Source of the DNA: CAYFVR01 sp046541515
GTDB lineage: Bacteria > Desulfobacterota > Desulfobacteria > Desulfobacterales > Desulfococcaceae
Reading direction: 5' to 3'
Assembly: GCA_046541515.1 (NCBI GenBank)
Contig: JBKHDD010000015.1
Location: forward strand, 1-51,072
DNA: 51,072 nt
Positions 50,998 through 51,072 of this stretch are shown piece by piece. Below the pieces are notes generated by a model that was given only the letters and a program-made list of their open reading frames with translations, was not told where the DNA came from and did no database searches. The translations under genes were made by a program, and so were the position numbers. Position 1 is the stretch's first letter. Every line of letters starts with the position of its first letter.

Positions 50998-51072
50998 TCC
51001 GTTTTCCCATTCCGTGTCGAGGTGAACTTGGAGGCGGCATAAATTGCGCTTTCGAAGAACGGAAAATTGGGC

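Overview
The window is GC-rich bacterial chromosome, densely packed and with no plasmid, phage or insertion-sequence signature. The gene set points to a Gram-negative, probably anaerobic member of the Desulfobacterota (old Deltaproteobacteria). It has a type IV pilus alignment/secretin operon (pilMNOPQ), lipoproteins, an RlpA-type septal protein and heptose isomerase (outer membrane). It has both selA and selB (selenocysteine use), a cobA-hemD fusion in a tetrapyrrole operon, glycyl-radical-activase-like radical SAM proteins, sigma-54 regulation, and families common in that group (DUF6178, DUF2333, FmdB zinc ribbons). The taxon is inferred from gene content only.

Layout. 1-8.8 kb (+): end of an unknown gene, ATP-type PEP carboxykinase, an AmpG-like permease, a short tandem repeat carrying a 3' piece of a 5S rRNA gene, a DUF6178 protein, an FmdB zinc ribbon, a PflX-like radical SAM protein, a metallophosphatase, an SH3b protein and a YfgM-like TPR protein. 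9.1-12.0 kb (-): a sigma-54 response regulator and its histidine kinase, divergent from 12.4-19.0 kb (+) pilM-N-O-P-Q, whose genes overlap by 4 bp each. 19.1-25.7 kb (+): a 2181-residue lipoprotein of about 13 Ig-like domains followed by BNR/propeller-type repeats. 25.8-29.4 kb: an MTA/SAH deaminase (-), three small proteins (two of them Cys-rich zinc proteins), a MITE-like repeat, and tRNA-Arg and tRNA-His (-). 29.7-34.2 kb (+): a small membrane protein, selB and two tandem DUF2333 paralogues. 34.3-42.7 kb (-): a long convergent operon selA, TPR protein, gmhA, deoxyhypusine-synthase-like protein, fmdB-like, hemC, cobA-hemD, hemW. 42.8-44.2 kb: an AT-richer control region with a 13-bp inverted repeat and a near-consensus sigma-54 promoter ahead of two small secreted proteins with C-terminal membrane-plus-basic tails. 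44.4-49.1 kb (+): an unusual radical SAM protein overlapping prmA, a Gfo/Idh/MocA oxidoreductase, a lipoprotein and RlpA. 49.2-51.0 kb: a second copy of the MITE-like repeat, then a universal stress protein and a class III CoA-transferase (-).

Functional links. hemC makes hydroxymethylbilane, the HemD half of the fusion cyclises it and the CobA half methylates uroporphyrinogen III toward sirohaem/cobalamin/haem d1-type products; HemW is a haem-handling radical SAM protein. SelA makes selenocysteinyl-tRNA and SelB delivers it, but no selC tRNA or obvious selenoprotein lies in the window. PilM-N-O-P align the pilus motor with the PilQ outer-membrane pore; the adjacent two-component pair resembles PilS/PilR but pilA, pilB, pilC and pilT are not here.

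The most interesting signals are the 5S-containing tandem repeat (3.4 kb), the giant Ig/BNR lipoprotein next to pilQ, the pair of MITE-like repeats (28.3 and 49.2 kb), the triple zinc-finger peptide (27.3 kb) and the sigma-54 unit with tail-anchored-looking secreted proteins (43.2 kb).
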